64,000 bases of DNA from Cryptomeria japonica (Eukaryota; Streptophyta; Pinopsida; Cupressales; Cupressaceae): the NCBI RefSeq assembly GCF_030272615.1, contig NC_081409.1, positions 477,370,573-477,434,572 of the forward strand, given 5' to 3'. Position 1 is the stretch's first letter, and every line of letters begins with the position of its first letter. The position numbers and the translations under genes were made by a program. Positions 46,346 to 58,963 of this stretch are shown one piece after another. The notes beneath the pieces were generated by a model, which was not told the origin of the DNA, ran no database searches, and saw only the letters and a list, made by a program, of their open reading frames with translations.

Positions 46346-47689
46346 TGTTGGCATTTTGGCACTTAGTTGTCATTGATGTCAACTGGTGGAGATTGAGCAT
46401 GGTAGATGGTTGCTTGGTTAATAATGAAGAGGCAGAATGTTAAGATGTACAACCAGTACGGGATGCTATATCGGTCAACAGGTGAAGAAAACTCTATTGG
46501 CAAAGGGTTTTACCGGTATGTGTTTGTCGGACCGACTGAACATTGGAAGGCCATGTCTTGATTAGTGTGAAGTTGAGGTGGCAAGTAGGGTGTGGTTGGT
46601 GAAGCTTCATCCACAGGGTCAATGAAACAGATATTCGCCATTAATGAAGGAACCAAAAATCAAGGGATTGCATTAGACTGATTGCGGCTCGAGGAAGAAG
46701 GAGTGACAGAGGAAGATCAAGGGAGTAGTTGGCACTTGGATCGAAGCAAGAAGATCGGATTAAAAGAATACCTTGAGAAGGAAACAACTGAGTCATTAAT
46801 AGCAATTTGACAGATGTAAATCTATATAAAGGATCGTGTTTCCCCTATCTGAAAAATGTGACTTAAAAGGCATGGAAATGATGAAGATGAATCAATGGAC
46901 TTCAAGGAGACCAAATCTTGCAAGATCTGACTGGATTTGATTTGCCTTGAGGATGGTGAAGAAACCCTAACCGCCTGGTTTTTGAATTTTTTTTTTTTGC
47001 GGGAAATTATCTCATAAGAAAATGGAGCAATGAACAGAAGGTGATGATGCTGCAGTGAAGAAATTAGTGTGGAGAGGAGTTGGAAGAAGAAAACTTGAGA
47101 AGGGGTCTCGATCAAGTTACAGTGTGAGTAAGCAGGTAGACAGGTAAGAGGACTCTACCGGTAGTTTCATAGTCAAGCAGTTGAGCCTAATTAGTAAGGC
47201 GTGGCAGAGAAGACAACATCCCAGTGTGACACAATGTACTGAGAGATTGTGTGTGAGAAGAAGAGAAAGAGAATAGAGATTTAATTGATTCAAGAGCTGC
47301 AAAATTCCATTTCAGTAAGAAGCCTTAATTGCACTCAAATAGTATTTCAATATACATTGCCAAGTCAAAGCTTGGTGCAGGGGTTGGTTCTCCTTGGGTT
47401 GGTGCCATAAAACCTTTGTAAATATGTGTTTTACCTATGAGGCTGGATTGGAGCAGTAGACTTCAACAACTTTTCTCACCGAGGTTTTTCCCATATTGGG
47501 TTTCCTCGTAAATCTGGTGTTGTGAGTGGTTGTGTGTGCATGGTCACTTTGGCTTTCTTTCTTATATTACCGGTTTGATTGTTTATGTGATTAAGTACAT
47601 AATTGATATTCTCAAGTTAGATCAGAAAAAGAAAATACCTAGGAACCATTGATTCACCCTCCCCTCTTAGTGGTACTCTGTGTTCAACA
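46346..47689 (+). repeat. C 3' LTR (1344 bp)
   Basis: Matches the 5' LTR from TGTTGGCATTTTGG to TGTTCAACA, and is followed by AAAAT. Confidence 0.95.
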
Positions 47690-48700
47690 AAAATTTTGTA
47701 GGGACTAAAATTCTTCATCTTTAGCTTATTATATGTCCCCACTGGAAATATATCCTTCTTCAAATGGACCATCACCTTGTCACCAACCTGGAACTCCTTA
47801 TGCCTCCTTTTTTGATTTGCCTTCACCTTATACTGTAGATTCATCTCATTGATGTGCTTACTCACCCCTTCATGTATATTTCTAATGTGCTCAGCAAAGT
47901 CTTCATCTTCAACACTTGTATGCATTCCCGGGTTCATCTTCCTCAATTCTAGAGCGATCCTTATACTACCTCTATAAACAATTTAGAATGGTGATCTACC
48001 AGTGCTCCTATTGATAGAATTGTTGTATGAAAATTCTGCCTATGGTAAGATTAGATCCAATACCTTGGGTTTGTCTCCTACCAAGAACCTTAGTAGGTTA
48101 ACTAGACTCTTGTTCACCACTTCAATCTGCTCATCAGTTTGTGGATGGTGTGTAGAACTAAACTTTAATTTTGTCTTCAACTTCTTTTACAAGGTCCTCC
48201 AAAAGTATCCAACAAATTTGGTAAAATGATTTGAAATGATACTTTTTGGCAAACCATGTAGTCTTACCACCTCCGTGAAGAACAAATCAGCAATGTGGAC
48301 AACATCATGGGTCTTCTGGCATGGGATGAAATGTGCCATCTTTGAAAACCTATCAACTACCACAAAAATTGAATCATTCCCTCTTTGTGTCCTTGGTAGA
48401 CCAAGAACAAAATCCATGCTTATATCTTCCCATGGCCTCTCAGGTACAGGTAATGGCTGATACAACCCTATATTCTGGCTCACTCCTTTTTCCCTCTGGC
48501 ACACTTTGCAACTCTGCACAAATTTCTTCACATCATATGATAATCGAGGCCAATAATAATGCTCACTTATTATGGCAATGGTCTTATCCCAACCAAAGTG
48601 TCCTACCATCCCTCCACTGTGATTCTCTTTGATCAAATTCTCCCTCATGGAGCTCCTTGGAATGCACAACTGGCTTCCCTTAAACAATATACCATCCTAT
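47690..48700 (-). pseudogene. H integrase (Ty3/gypsy chromovirus), broken
   Basis: Minus-strand pieces 48187-48687 and 47617-47946. Zinc-binding region with [19 protein letters not shown] and CKVCQREKG; core with [20 protein letters not shown], then [14 protein letters not shown], where the second catalytic Asp has become Asn, and HPQTDEQIEVVNKSL with the Glu. The C-terminal beta-barrel part is KANQKRRHKEFQVGDKV. The gene is interrupted at 47690 by C and continues at 39586. Confidence 0.87.
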
Positions 48701-48849
48701 ATTATGAAATCTAACCACCTTGTCCTATCCAAAGTAACAGGCTCCTTGCAAGCTTTCCAAGCCTCTGCAAAATCAGGATTCTCATGATACAATGCTTTGA
48801 GTTGATTGAACCCAACCACTTCAAACTGCATTTTTGTCAACAAAATCTA

Positions 48850-50429
48850 CCTCATGCTTAAGACATCTACAACCCTTTTAGACCTCCTACTCTTATTCTT
48901 CAAAACAAAAGTATAACTTTACAAAAACTCCACACATTTCAAATATCTCTGATTCAATTTATCCTGGCTATTCAGGTACTGCAATGCTTGATGATCAGTA
49001 TACAAAACAAACTCTTTCGGCAATAGATAATGTATCCATTTCTTCAATCCTTGAACTATTACATAAAATTCTTGATCACAAACAAAATACTTCTTCTTTG
49101 CATCATTTAACTTTTCATTGAAGTATGCAATGGGCCTACCTTCCTGACTCAAAACAACTCCAATGGAGTTACCGCTGACATCACAATCCACCTTAAACAA
49201 CTTACTAAAATTTGGAAGGGCTAAAATAGGTTTCTCTATCACCTTCTTCTTCAACAAATCAAAACTCTTTGGTGCTCCCATACTCCACCTGAATTGTTTC
49301 CTATCCCCTCTCATTGTTTCAGTCAAGGGTGCACAAATGCTACTGAAGTTTTTAATGAACTTCATGTAAAAACTAGCCAAACCATGGAAAGATCTCACCT
49401 CATTAGCAATCCTTGGGGTAGGCCATTCCAAAATAGCCTTCACCTTCTCTAGGTCCATCTTAAGACCTTTTGCTAAGACAACAAACCCCAAGTACACTAA
49501 CTCCTTCAAAAAAGTACACTTCTTCAAATTAATTAGCAATTTCTCCTCTCTCTCAGCTTCTCAAAAACTCTACGAATATGCATCAAATGCTCCTCCAATT
49601 TCTTGCTGAAAATCAAAATATCATCGAGGTACACAATAACACACTTACCTATAAATTCTTTCAAGACCTCGTTCATGAGCCACATGAATGTGCTCAGTGC
49701 ATTGGTTAGCCCAAAAGGCATGACTAACCACTCATACAAGCCTTCTTTGGTTTTGAAGGTGGTCTTCCACTCATCCCCCTCTCTAATCTAGATCTGGTGA
49801 TATCTACTCTTCAGATTAATCTTTGTGAATTACTCCGCTCCACTCAAGCAGTTCATAAGATCATCTATCCTTGGCAGGGGAAATCTATACTTGATTGTTA
49901 TCTTGTTTATGGCTCTAGAGTCCGTACACATCCTCCATTCTTCATTCTTCTTTGGTGCCAGTACTGCAGGTACAACACATGGACTCAGGCTCTCTTGGAT
50001 CAATCCTTTCCTCAACAACTCTTGAACCTGTCGGTTCAGCTCTTCATTTTCTGCTGGAGTCATTCTCTGGGCTGCCTTATTTGGCAAACTAGCTCTAGGG
50101 ATCAAGTCAATCTGATGACTGATCTTCCTCACAAGTGGTAAACCCTTAGGTACATTATCAGACACAATATCTTGAAATTCATTCAACAAACCAAAAAATT
50201 CTATAGGCACCTCTTCACTATCTTCTTTATCCACTCTTAGAATTAAGGAAAAATACACAGGTTCGTGTTTCATGCCTTCCAAAAAAATTATCCCATCAAC
50301 AAAATATATTCTGGCATAACTACATACCTTTTCTTCTACCTCCTTTAGGGGCTTCAACTTATGGCAAAATCCAACCTTTGTTAGGGTATAAGTATTTGCA
50401 AGAACCATCATGTACAACACACCTATCAA
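48850..50429 (-). pseudogene. H reverse transcriptase and RNase H (Ty3/gypsy), broken
   Basis: Pieces 49830-50429, 49533-49739 and 48919-49539. RT fingers with PRASLPNKAAQRMTPAENEE and [37 protein letters not shown], catalytic [12 protein letters not shown] (YLDD at about 49620-49631), and YLGFVVLAKGLKMDLEKVKA; RNase H with FKVDCDVSGNSIGVVLSQEG and LYTDHQALQYLNSQ. A frameshift near 49535 and stops near 49830. Confidence 0.9.
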
Positions 50430-50690
50430 ACTACCATGGCCTCCCTAACAACATGTGACATACAGCCATAGGTATGATGTCATAAAGTATCTCATCATAG
50501 TAACTTCCAATCTTGAATTTCACCAAACACAACTCATTGACAAAAACCTTGTGGTCATTATGCAACCAGGCTATCTAATATGATTGCAGATGTCTATTTC
50601 TCTTCAACTTCAAATTTGTAACCATCTCTTCAGACACCAAATTATCAGTGCTCTCATTGTCAATAATCACATTACAACACTTGTTTTCAC
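50430..50690 (-). pseudogene. H protease remnant
   Basis: Minus strand with CNVIIDNESTDNLVSEEMV, where gypsy proteases have D-S/T-G-S/A: the site reads DNES. Both changes (Ser to Asn, Gly to Glu) fit G-to-A changes. The C-terminal strand MLLGRPW is present. Stops interrupt it. Confidence 0.72.
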
Positions 50691-50765
50691 ATTTTCATCT
50701 AGTGCAGATTAAAATCTTCATCTAGTCTGGTTCTTTCTTCTCATTCATCAGGGTTCTCTTGGTAA

Positions 50766-51920
50766 CTAGGGTTTCTTCCCTTTCAACATCATCAAAATGT
50801 TCTGACTGGGCTTCTTCATCTGCATGCATGACTTGTGCATGGCCTTCATTTCTTCTGCTTGTCCTTCCTTCGCATTGTGGACATTCAAAGGCTCTATGAC
50901 CTTCTTCACCACACTGGAAACAACTTCCTCTGAAACCTCCCCTCCCGGACCCTTGTCCAGGCCTTCCTCTTTCTCTTCTTCATTGTTCACCATTGTTTTG
51001 GTCGTGGGGGTGATAAAAATTATCATCCTTTTGAATTCAGTTGGTATCGGCTTCATCATTTTTCTTCTGATCTTCATTTCGGCTTTCAAAATATTTTCCA
51101 CCGCCTCTGCCGCCTTAGGCTTTCCCTTTTTTCTTTCCTTCAAATCTCTTATTCAGCTTTTCTTCAACCTTCAAAGAAAACTAATATGCTTCTTCAATAC
51201 TAGTCATTCTGACCAAACTCGGCTCCTCTTGAATACTCGGCCTTAACCCATTCAGATAACAGGTGACCTTTTCCTTGTTGGCCTCTGCATGGCCTGTTCT
51301 AATAATTATTTTGTAAAATATGTACTCCTTCACAGACTTGTTACCTTTCTTTAATCCTTGCATTTTCTTTAGAAAATCCAACTCATAGTCCATAAGAATG
51401 AACTGTTTCTTTAGCTTATCATCCATGCGATCCCATCTGGTGATCTTTCCCTTTCCTCTTCGATTTTTGTCTAGCTAGACCTCTTTCCACCAGATATTTG
51501 CATGACCTTTTAGTTTTTTTTTGCAAACTTGACCTGATCTAGGTCTTCTATCTCCTCGTATTCAAAATATTCTTCCATCTCATTAATCCAAGCAATCAGC
51601 TCTTCTAGGTTCAAATTCCTTGAATAATTTGAAACTTCAATTTTGGGTCTCTTCCCAATCTGAGAAATGGCCCTCAACAATCGAGCTAGATCCTGATCTA
51701 TTGCTTCTTCTGATTCACTTGAGGATGAATCTTCAACCTCTCCTTCATAATCACTTTCTCCTCTCCTTGGATTAAACCCTTTTCTCATCTCTTCTTGCAA
51801 CGTATAAATCTGTCTCTGGAGGGTTCTCAAATCCTTGTTTGCCAAAGCATTCCTACCACCAGCATTTCTGGCACCAACATTTCTACCACCATGCATCACT
51901 CTTTGAGGCATCTTGAGCAT
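50766..51920 (-). pseudogene. H gag, broken
   Basis: Pieces 51510-51920, 51181-51426 and 50766-51143. ATG near 51911-51920, about 75 bp inside the primer-binding site. Contains a helical N-terminus (LRTLQRQIYTLQEEMRKGF), an acidic Ser stretch, AWINEMEEYFEYEEI, and the gag core DYELDFLKKMQGLKKGNKSV followed by EEYIFYK-type and CYLNGLRPSIQEE segments. The tail is Lys/Glu-rich. A zinc-knuckle relic may lie near 50890-50930 (one antisense reading only), not certain. Confidence 0.78.
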
Positions 51921-51990
51921 GATCCCACAATCATAGATCTTGGTATGAACTGCCTCACATTCAGTGATTCATCCACACACTTAGGAACAA

Positions 51991-52005
51991 CCTGCTTTGA
52001 TACCA
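51991..52005 (-). other. H primer-binding site
   Basis: The minus strand reads TGGTATCAAAGCAGG two bases inside the LTR; close to the initiator-Met site with one difference in the core. Confidence 0.85.
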
Positions 52006-52007
52006 CT

Positions 52008-53031
<1,024 letters not shown>

Positions 53032-56000
53032 TCAGATCAAGCCCAATTTTCTGTCACAAGTGCACATTGGATTCCCATTTCCAAATCACTACTTTCTCTC
53101 TTAGTTTTGTTTCTATATCAGACTTTTATTGCTACTATTCTAGTTATTTTCATTAATATTACTATCTTATTTTATCATTCTCCTACTTTTGACACATTCC
53201 CTTTCATATTAGCAAAGGAATAGAAACCCTAAAGGTATCCCTTAACTCTCTTTCATAAGAGTTAGTCAAAGTGGATCACTTCATTAGGCTCTTTCTTATT
53301 CCAATGTATGAATAAAAGTGGGATTAGGCCCTAATCTACCCGAATCCATTTTCATACATTACAATACAAAAATGCATACATGTGTGTGTACAAAACATTT
53401 TGTGTAGGTTGCAGGTACTAGGCATTGACTCCATATAATTCCACTGGTCTGAGTGTGCCTTTAAATCCCAATGGCGGTACAGGAAATAGTACAAAGCCTA
53501 GAATGTATCTAGCTCTAGTGATTGTCCTAACCTAGGGACAATTATCTAGTCTTTATTTTTATCCTGTTAGATTTGTCATATGGACAATATTTGATCACCT
53601 TGTTGTTAGTGGTAAGTCTTGTTTTGATATTGATATTATTTTATGATTTATTTGAATGTGTGAGATTTTTTATTATCTTAATTATTGATATTAATTATAG
53701 CCTGTGTTGTTAATTAATAAATATTTTATGTTTTCGATTTAATGAATATATTTCTATCAATGGATATTATTTATTAAGTGATTTATTATTGTGCATTTTA
53801 ATATTTTATGGTGGGAATTATTTTATAGTGGAAATTATATTTTTTTGTGGAATTAATTGTTCTATTTTAAGTTTAATTTGGTGGATAATTATATTTTTAG
53901 TTGGAAATAATAATTTATTATTTGCATGCTTTTAATTTATGTTTAGGGAAATATTTAATTGGTGTTTTAATATTTAAATATTATTGTTTAATTGTTTTAT
54001 GAGGATTTTTATTTAGAAATTAATTTAATATTATTGATTTAATGTTTTATAGGTGATATTTTTATGAATTCCTAATTAAGGTTTTGCCTTTTTTTTGTGC
54101 ATGATTTTGTGTAGCTTTATTTAGGTTTTAATTGAATTTTATTTATATTTATTTGTGAGAATTTTATTTTTATGATTCTTTTTCACGGTTTTGAGAGAAG
54201 AATATTATTGCAAATTATGGAGAATTTTGAAGGAGAGTTTTGGATTCTAAATTTTGGAGAAGGGTTTTAAGTTTCTCTAAATTGATTGAAGAATTGTTTT
54301 TTGAGTTTTCTTGGAGCTTGGATTGGATTTGTTTGGGCTTGTTTGCTGGAATTTTGTTGCTAATTTGAAGAGGATTTGTGTTCAGAGTTACGTCTCCAAA
54401 TTCTCTCTTTTTCTCTTATCTTTCTCCACAAGTTTCTAGGTAAGTTTCTATCTCCCGATTTTGGTTTCAATTTTATTTGTGGTTTTGATTAAAATTTATT
54501 ATAAGGGGGATTTGGAAATTTTATTTTGATTATATCTATTATCTGATATCAATTCTTTATTCATGTTTTGAAAGTATTGCAATATGCTTAAATCAGACGT
54601 GGGAAATGATTGTTTCAATTGATTAGTTTTGTTTTATTTTTAATTGAAAACCCTATATGAATCCCTATGTCTGGTTTTTTTGAGTTTATAGAATGCAATT
54701 AGGCTGTGTTCAAATGGGCTTTTGTTGGATTTTAGTTTGGAGTCTTTATGTTCAGTTTATCTTTATTAATCTGTATTTTTTAGTAACTACACAGCTATAA
54801 AGCTCAACTGCACAGCTACAAAGCTCAATTGTTCTTCTCTAGGGCTCAATTGTGCAACTTTTGAGCCCTATTGTGTAGTTATAAGGCTCAATTGAGCAAC
54901 TTTTAAGCCCTATTGTCTCCTAGGTTTGTTTTAGTTTACAATTTTGCCTCAATTTGGACTCGCAGTCAGTTCTAGAGGCTATAGGTGACTATGTACCCTA
55001 TCAATTTTGGATTTTCATGTCTGATTGGACTTAATTTGGTGGATTGGTGTTCATATGCCCTATCCTAAAATTTCTTGTGAAAAGGAACGATATTTTTGAG
55101 GTTATTATTTAGTTTGAGGATTTGAGCTCATGATTGGTCTTCATTTGGAAGTCCTATTTCTAGATTGTGGAATCTATTCATGTATATGGATTCTTTATGT
55201 TCCTATGGTATATTTCATGATACTTGTTATGAGTCATAGATAATAGGTTATCTAGGTGCATTAAGGGGGAGTGGCTCTCTATGGGGGCTGGGACCCTAAG
55301 TGGCCACCAAGATAACCCATATTAGAGTAGAGTAATAAGTGATAACATTAATTAAACTTTGGGTTTGGTTTACACAATAATTAGATAAAGTTTTATCGCC
55401 TAGTCATGACCTCATGTGCTCATATAGATAGAGGATGAGATTGTGAAGGCATATCCGTCTAGAGAGACAGTTAGAACTGGCATGATTGTGCAATACCTTG
55501 TCTTCATGAAAGGATTTTGCGGTTCTAAATGAGTCATAAAATGGGGGTCGGGTATGGAGAAGCTGCTTGGATAACCCATGTTGAGTCTATCCAATGACAC
55601 TATCTCCTTCATGTATCCTAGTATCCTATTGTGCCATATTTTATGCGAAAATCTTCGGAAGTCTTTTGGTTGTTATCCTTACTTTCTTATCTTGTGTAGT
55701 TGTGCCTTGTGTATCTTGGTTGTGGTGTATGTTAAATTCTTTTATCCCTAGCCTTATTTCTTGTTTTTTGGGGCCTTGTGCCTATCTCCACCATGGGGGG
55801 TGGAACTCTAGGTTTCACATGGTCGAGTGGTAGTGATTACCATCCATTGGGGTTTTGGAGTTATTGTTTGTGTGTGGATTGATGGATCTTACCTTGTATT
55901 TTAGTGTTTCCACATTCAGAAGCAGTTTGTTCTACCATTGTAATGTATTTGTTATGTATATTATAGAAGTGATGTACACAAATGTGTAATTGTATATCTG

Positions 56001-56587
56001 TACTTGTAATTGAAATTATATTTGTAATTGGATACTTTAAATTGGAAGGATTGTAAAAGGACTATTATGATAGATGCATTTGTATTAATGGATAACTTGT
56101 AAGTGAATGTACTCATGTGGATTATATGTGTTTTCTTATCCTTGATGAAGGTTATCACAGGAATCTTTCACTTGGTGCTTTAAAATGAACCGAGCTTAGC
56201 CCTTGATATGATGAGTTAAATGATAATTGATTAGAATTTTTTTTGATTAAATAAGTCAATGTATCCTTTTAAAGATGTATATGTGATTTGGAATAATGTA
56301 ATGGAATAAATTTATCTTTATGTGCATAACTTGGTAATGTTTAGTGCATGTTAGTAAGTGTTGCTTAGTAGCAACATTAGGGAACCCATAGAGGATTGTT
56401 ATGAGATGTGATTAAGCCTTCTCGTAAACATTGTTATGATTCATCTATGTTATGTAATAAATTTACTTAGTGTTGTATTAAGTTAAAAGATGGTTGATGC
56501 ATTATGTTTCTTTTTTAAAAACATATTTGTTATGTGTTTTGGTTTATTAATTGTTATTCTTCTAGGGTTCCATAGCGGGTTGTTATA
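53032..56587 (+). repeat. F 5' LTR (at least 3.5 kb; start unclear)
   Basis: Ends ...GGGTTGTTATA at 56587, followed by a primer-binding site. Same family as E, on the opposite strand: GTTGCAGGTAC at 53409, GGGGGAGTGGCTCTC at about 55266, ATGAAAGG, GGGTTCC at 56567. Very AT-rich from 53600 to 54300. Its left edge merges with the microsatellite and the duplicated segment at 53032-53370. Short plus-strand ORFs (55594, 56675) show no domain before the pol region. Confidence 0.75.
54786..54915. repeat. Repeated GGGCTCAA-type modules in the F LTR
   Basis: Four or five short repeats of AAGCTCAATTG/GGGCTCAATTG with perfect 9-bp inverted arms AGGGCTCAA (54841-54849) and TTGAGCCCT (54861-54869), repeated once downstream in weaker form. 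Confidence 0.7.
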
Positions 56588-56590
56588 ACT

Positions 56591-56602
56591 TGGTAACAAA
56601 GC
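56591..56602 (+). other. F primer-binding site (decayed)
   Basis: TGGTAACAAAGC, three bases after the LTR end; the initiator-Met site TGGTATCAGAGC with two changes. Confidence 0.75.
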
Positions 56603-56606
56603 CCAA

Positions 56607-58860
56607 GTTCATACATTGGGTACTCTAGTTACATATGGACCCGTTATGCTATCTTTATAGAAATGTGCCTTTGATTGTATTTCTTGCGTTCAACCCCTTT
56701 TTTCTCTTTCTTAGTTAGACTCTTGAACATTCCTTTATACATGTGTCTTGCTAGCTCAAAGGTGGCTATAGATTTTGTTGTTTGTATTTGCATGGTAGAT
56801 TTAGGAGTCTTCACCTCTATTGTGGATATTTGTATTCTTCATTTGGGACCCTATGAATTAGTGTTGGGAATGGATTGGTTGGATGTGCACTAGGCTCACA
56901 TTGATTGCTGACTTAAGACATTGCAGTGTGTAGATGGTTTTGGTAGGAGTGTGGAGATAGTAGGGATTTAGGATTTAGAGACCCATTTCCTTGTGTATGA
57001 TCTCAGTTGTGTAGTTGGAAATGTGTGTGCGTCAGGTATGTCAATGGTTTGCTATCACAGTGAATGATATAGATGAGGATGAGAATCGAGATGTTTCCAT
57101 TGATAGTCATCTTATTCTTTGAGAGTTTATGGATGTGTTTTTTAATGAGATTATAGGCATGCCACCTAAGTGTGACATTGATTTTCGAATTGATCTTGTA
57201 CATGGAACTTCACCTATTTATAAGGAGCCTTGTTGGATGACCACTTAGGAGTTGAGTGAGCTTAGATTGTAGTTGGAGGAGTTTTCGGCTAAGGGCTTCA
57301 TTTGTCCTAGTGTTTCCTCATGGAGAGCACCTGTTATTTTTTTTTGAAGAAGGACGGATCCCTTCATTTGTGCATTGATTACCAATAGTAGAATAAGGTG
57401 ATGGTGATGAACTGATATCCTTTGTCAAAGATAGATGATATTTTTATCAAATCAAAGTAGATAAGGTGTTTTCAAATATTGATCTTAAGTCAAGGTATCA
57501 TCAGATTCACATTTACGATGATGACATTCATCGAACAATTTTTCTTACCTTATGGACACTATGAGCTCATAGTTGTTCCATTTGGTTTGACTAATGCTCC
57601 ACCAGTTTTCATGACTTTGATGAATGGGATGTTCCACAAGTACCTTGACCAATTTGTTTTAGTATTTCTTGATGATATTTTAATTTATTGAAGAACTATG
57701 GAGGAACATGAGGAACACTTGTGTCATGTGTTGTTGTGTCTTCGTAATAATCAGCTATATTCCAATTTGGCTGTGATTTTTTCTAGATAGAAGTGAAGTA
57801 TCTAGGGCATGTTATCTCTATTGAGGTTATAATAGTGAATCCTTCTAAGCTTTAGGCTATTATGGAGTGGCCATCACCAACTAATATGTCAGAGGATCAT
57901 AGTTTCATGGGTTTAGCTAGATATTATAGATTCTTTGTGAAGGATTTTTGAAGGATAACTCATCCTATCACTTTTGTTCAAAGGAAAGGGAAGAAGTGTG
58001 AGTAGACAAAGTAGTGTGCGAAAGCATTTGAGACTCTTAAGGAACGTTTGACAAGAACTTCTATTTTGGCGATTCTTGATTTGGAAAGTGATTTTATGCT
58101 TTGTTTTAATGCTTCTTTGGAGTGTATAGGGGAAATTATTATGCATGATGCATGTGTGATAGCCTATAAGTCTTGAAAACTCAAGTATCATGATTTGAAC
58201 TACCCTACCCACGATCTAGAGTTAGTAGTATCTGTCCATGCTCATGCGTTGCACACCGATCATCATATTTTATAGTACATCTTCATTTAATCAAATCTAA
58301 ATTCTAATAAATGTCATTGGATGGAGTTCATGTGCAAGTATGATTTTGATGTTCATTATATTTAAGGAAAGAAAAATGTGGTAGGAGATACCTTGAGTAG
58401 GAGGAGACATGAGATATCTATGTTGACTCTTGGTATTGATTTGTGAACCAAAATTCTTGAGGCACTTCCTTTGGATCCTTGCTATCAAAAAATGAAATAA
58501 GAGGTAGAGTTAGAGTGGCATTTAGAGGGTAGATATGCTAGTTATTCATTGTAGACAGATGTTCTTTTGCGACATCTTGGACGTACTTATGTTCTACCCA
58601 CAGAGGGTCTTCGTACTTTGATTATGATGGAGGCTCATCATGAACCCTATTTTGCACACCCTAGTGTGAAGAAAATGCACATGGATATCAGAGAATTATA
58701 TCATTGGTCCAATATGAAGTGAAATATCACATATTTTGTAGCTAGATGTTTGGAGTGTCAAAGGGTGAAAGCGGAGCATCAACATCCCATAGGACTTTGG
58801 CAATCTAATATTGTTTTAGATTGGAAGTGGGACATTATATCTATGGATTTTATTGTTGTC
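56607..58860 (+). pseudogene. F gypsy pol: protease end, RT, RNase H and start of integrase
   Basis: Plus strand with many stops and frameshifts. Protease end at 56850-56893 (ELVLGMDWLDVH); RT with [17 protein letters not shown] and catalytic FLDDILIY (57664-57691); RNase H with FNASLECIGEII and HTDHHIL; integrase zinc-binding region at 58630-58760 ([28 protein letters not shown]) and ISMDFIVV with the first catalytic Asp. Only about 270 bp separate the primer-binding site from the protease end, so gag and most of the protease are deleted. It breaks off at about 58861, where G begins. Confidence 0.82.
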
Positions 58861-58900
58861 AATTGATTTGCCTCCCTCTCAGTTGCTCGTATATTTAACA
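58861..58900 (+). repeat. G 5' LTR remnant (about 40 bp)
   Basis: Only the last 40 bp of the LTR, ending TTTAACA, are left. Sequence immediately left of it is F integrase. Confidence 0.75.
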
Positions 58901-58902
58901 AT

Positions 58903-58914
58903 TGGTATCAGAGC
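58903..58914 (+). other. G primer-binding site (initiator-Met tRNA)
   Basis: TGGTATCAGAGC, intact. Confidence 0.92.
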
Positions 58915-58963
58915 TTTGGTTCCTGAGAAAAGAGCTTAACCACTTGAGGCAGATCCTTATTCA

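Larger units (their letters stand above)
39587..47689 (+). mobile_element. Element C: Ty1/copia retrotransposon, structurally complete
   Basis: 8103 bp with LTRs of 1339 and 1344 bp, AAAAT on both sides, initiator-Met primer-binding site, a gag-pol in copia order (gag, protease, integrase, RT, RNase H) and a polypurine tract. All coding sequence from 40992 to 46223 lies in one frame with 15 internal stops and no frameshift. In the first 290 bp or so of the LTRs I count about 19 differences, nearly all transitions. It is the youngest insertion in the H/F stack. Confidence 0.95.

Noticed and set aside
56675-58860. Plant pararetrovirus (Caulimoviridae) relic
   Set aside because: RT and protease resemble gypsy equally well by eye, but an LTR, a primer-binding site and an integrase zinc-binding region are present and no movement protein is seen, so a gypsy LTR element fits better.
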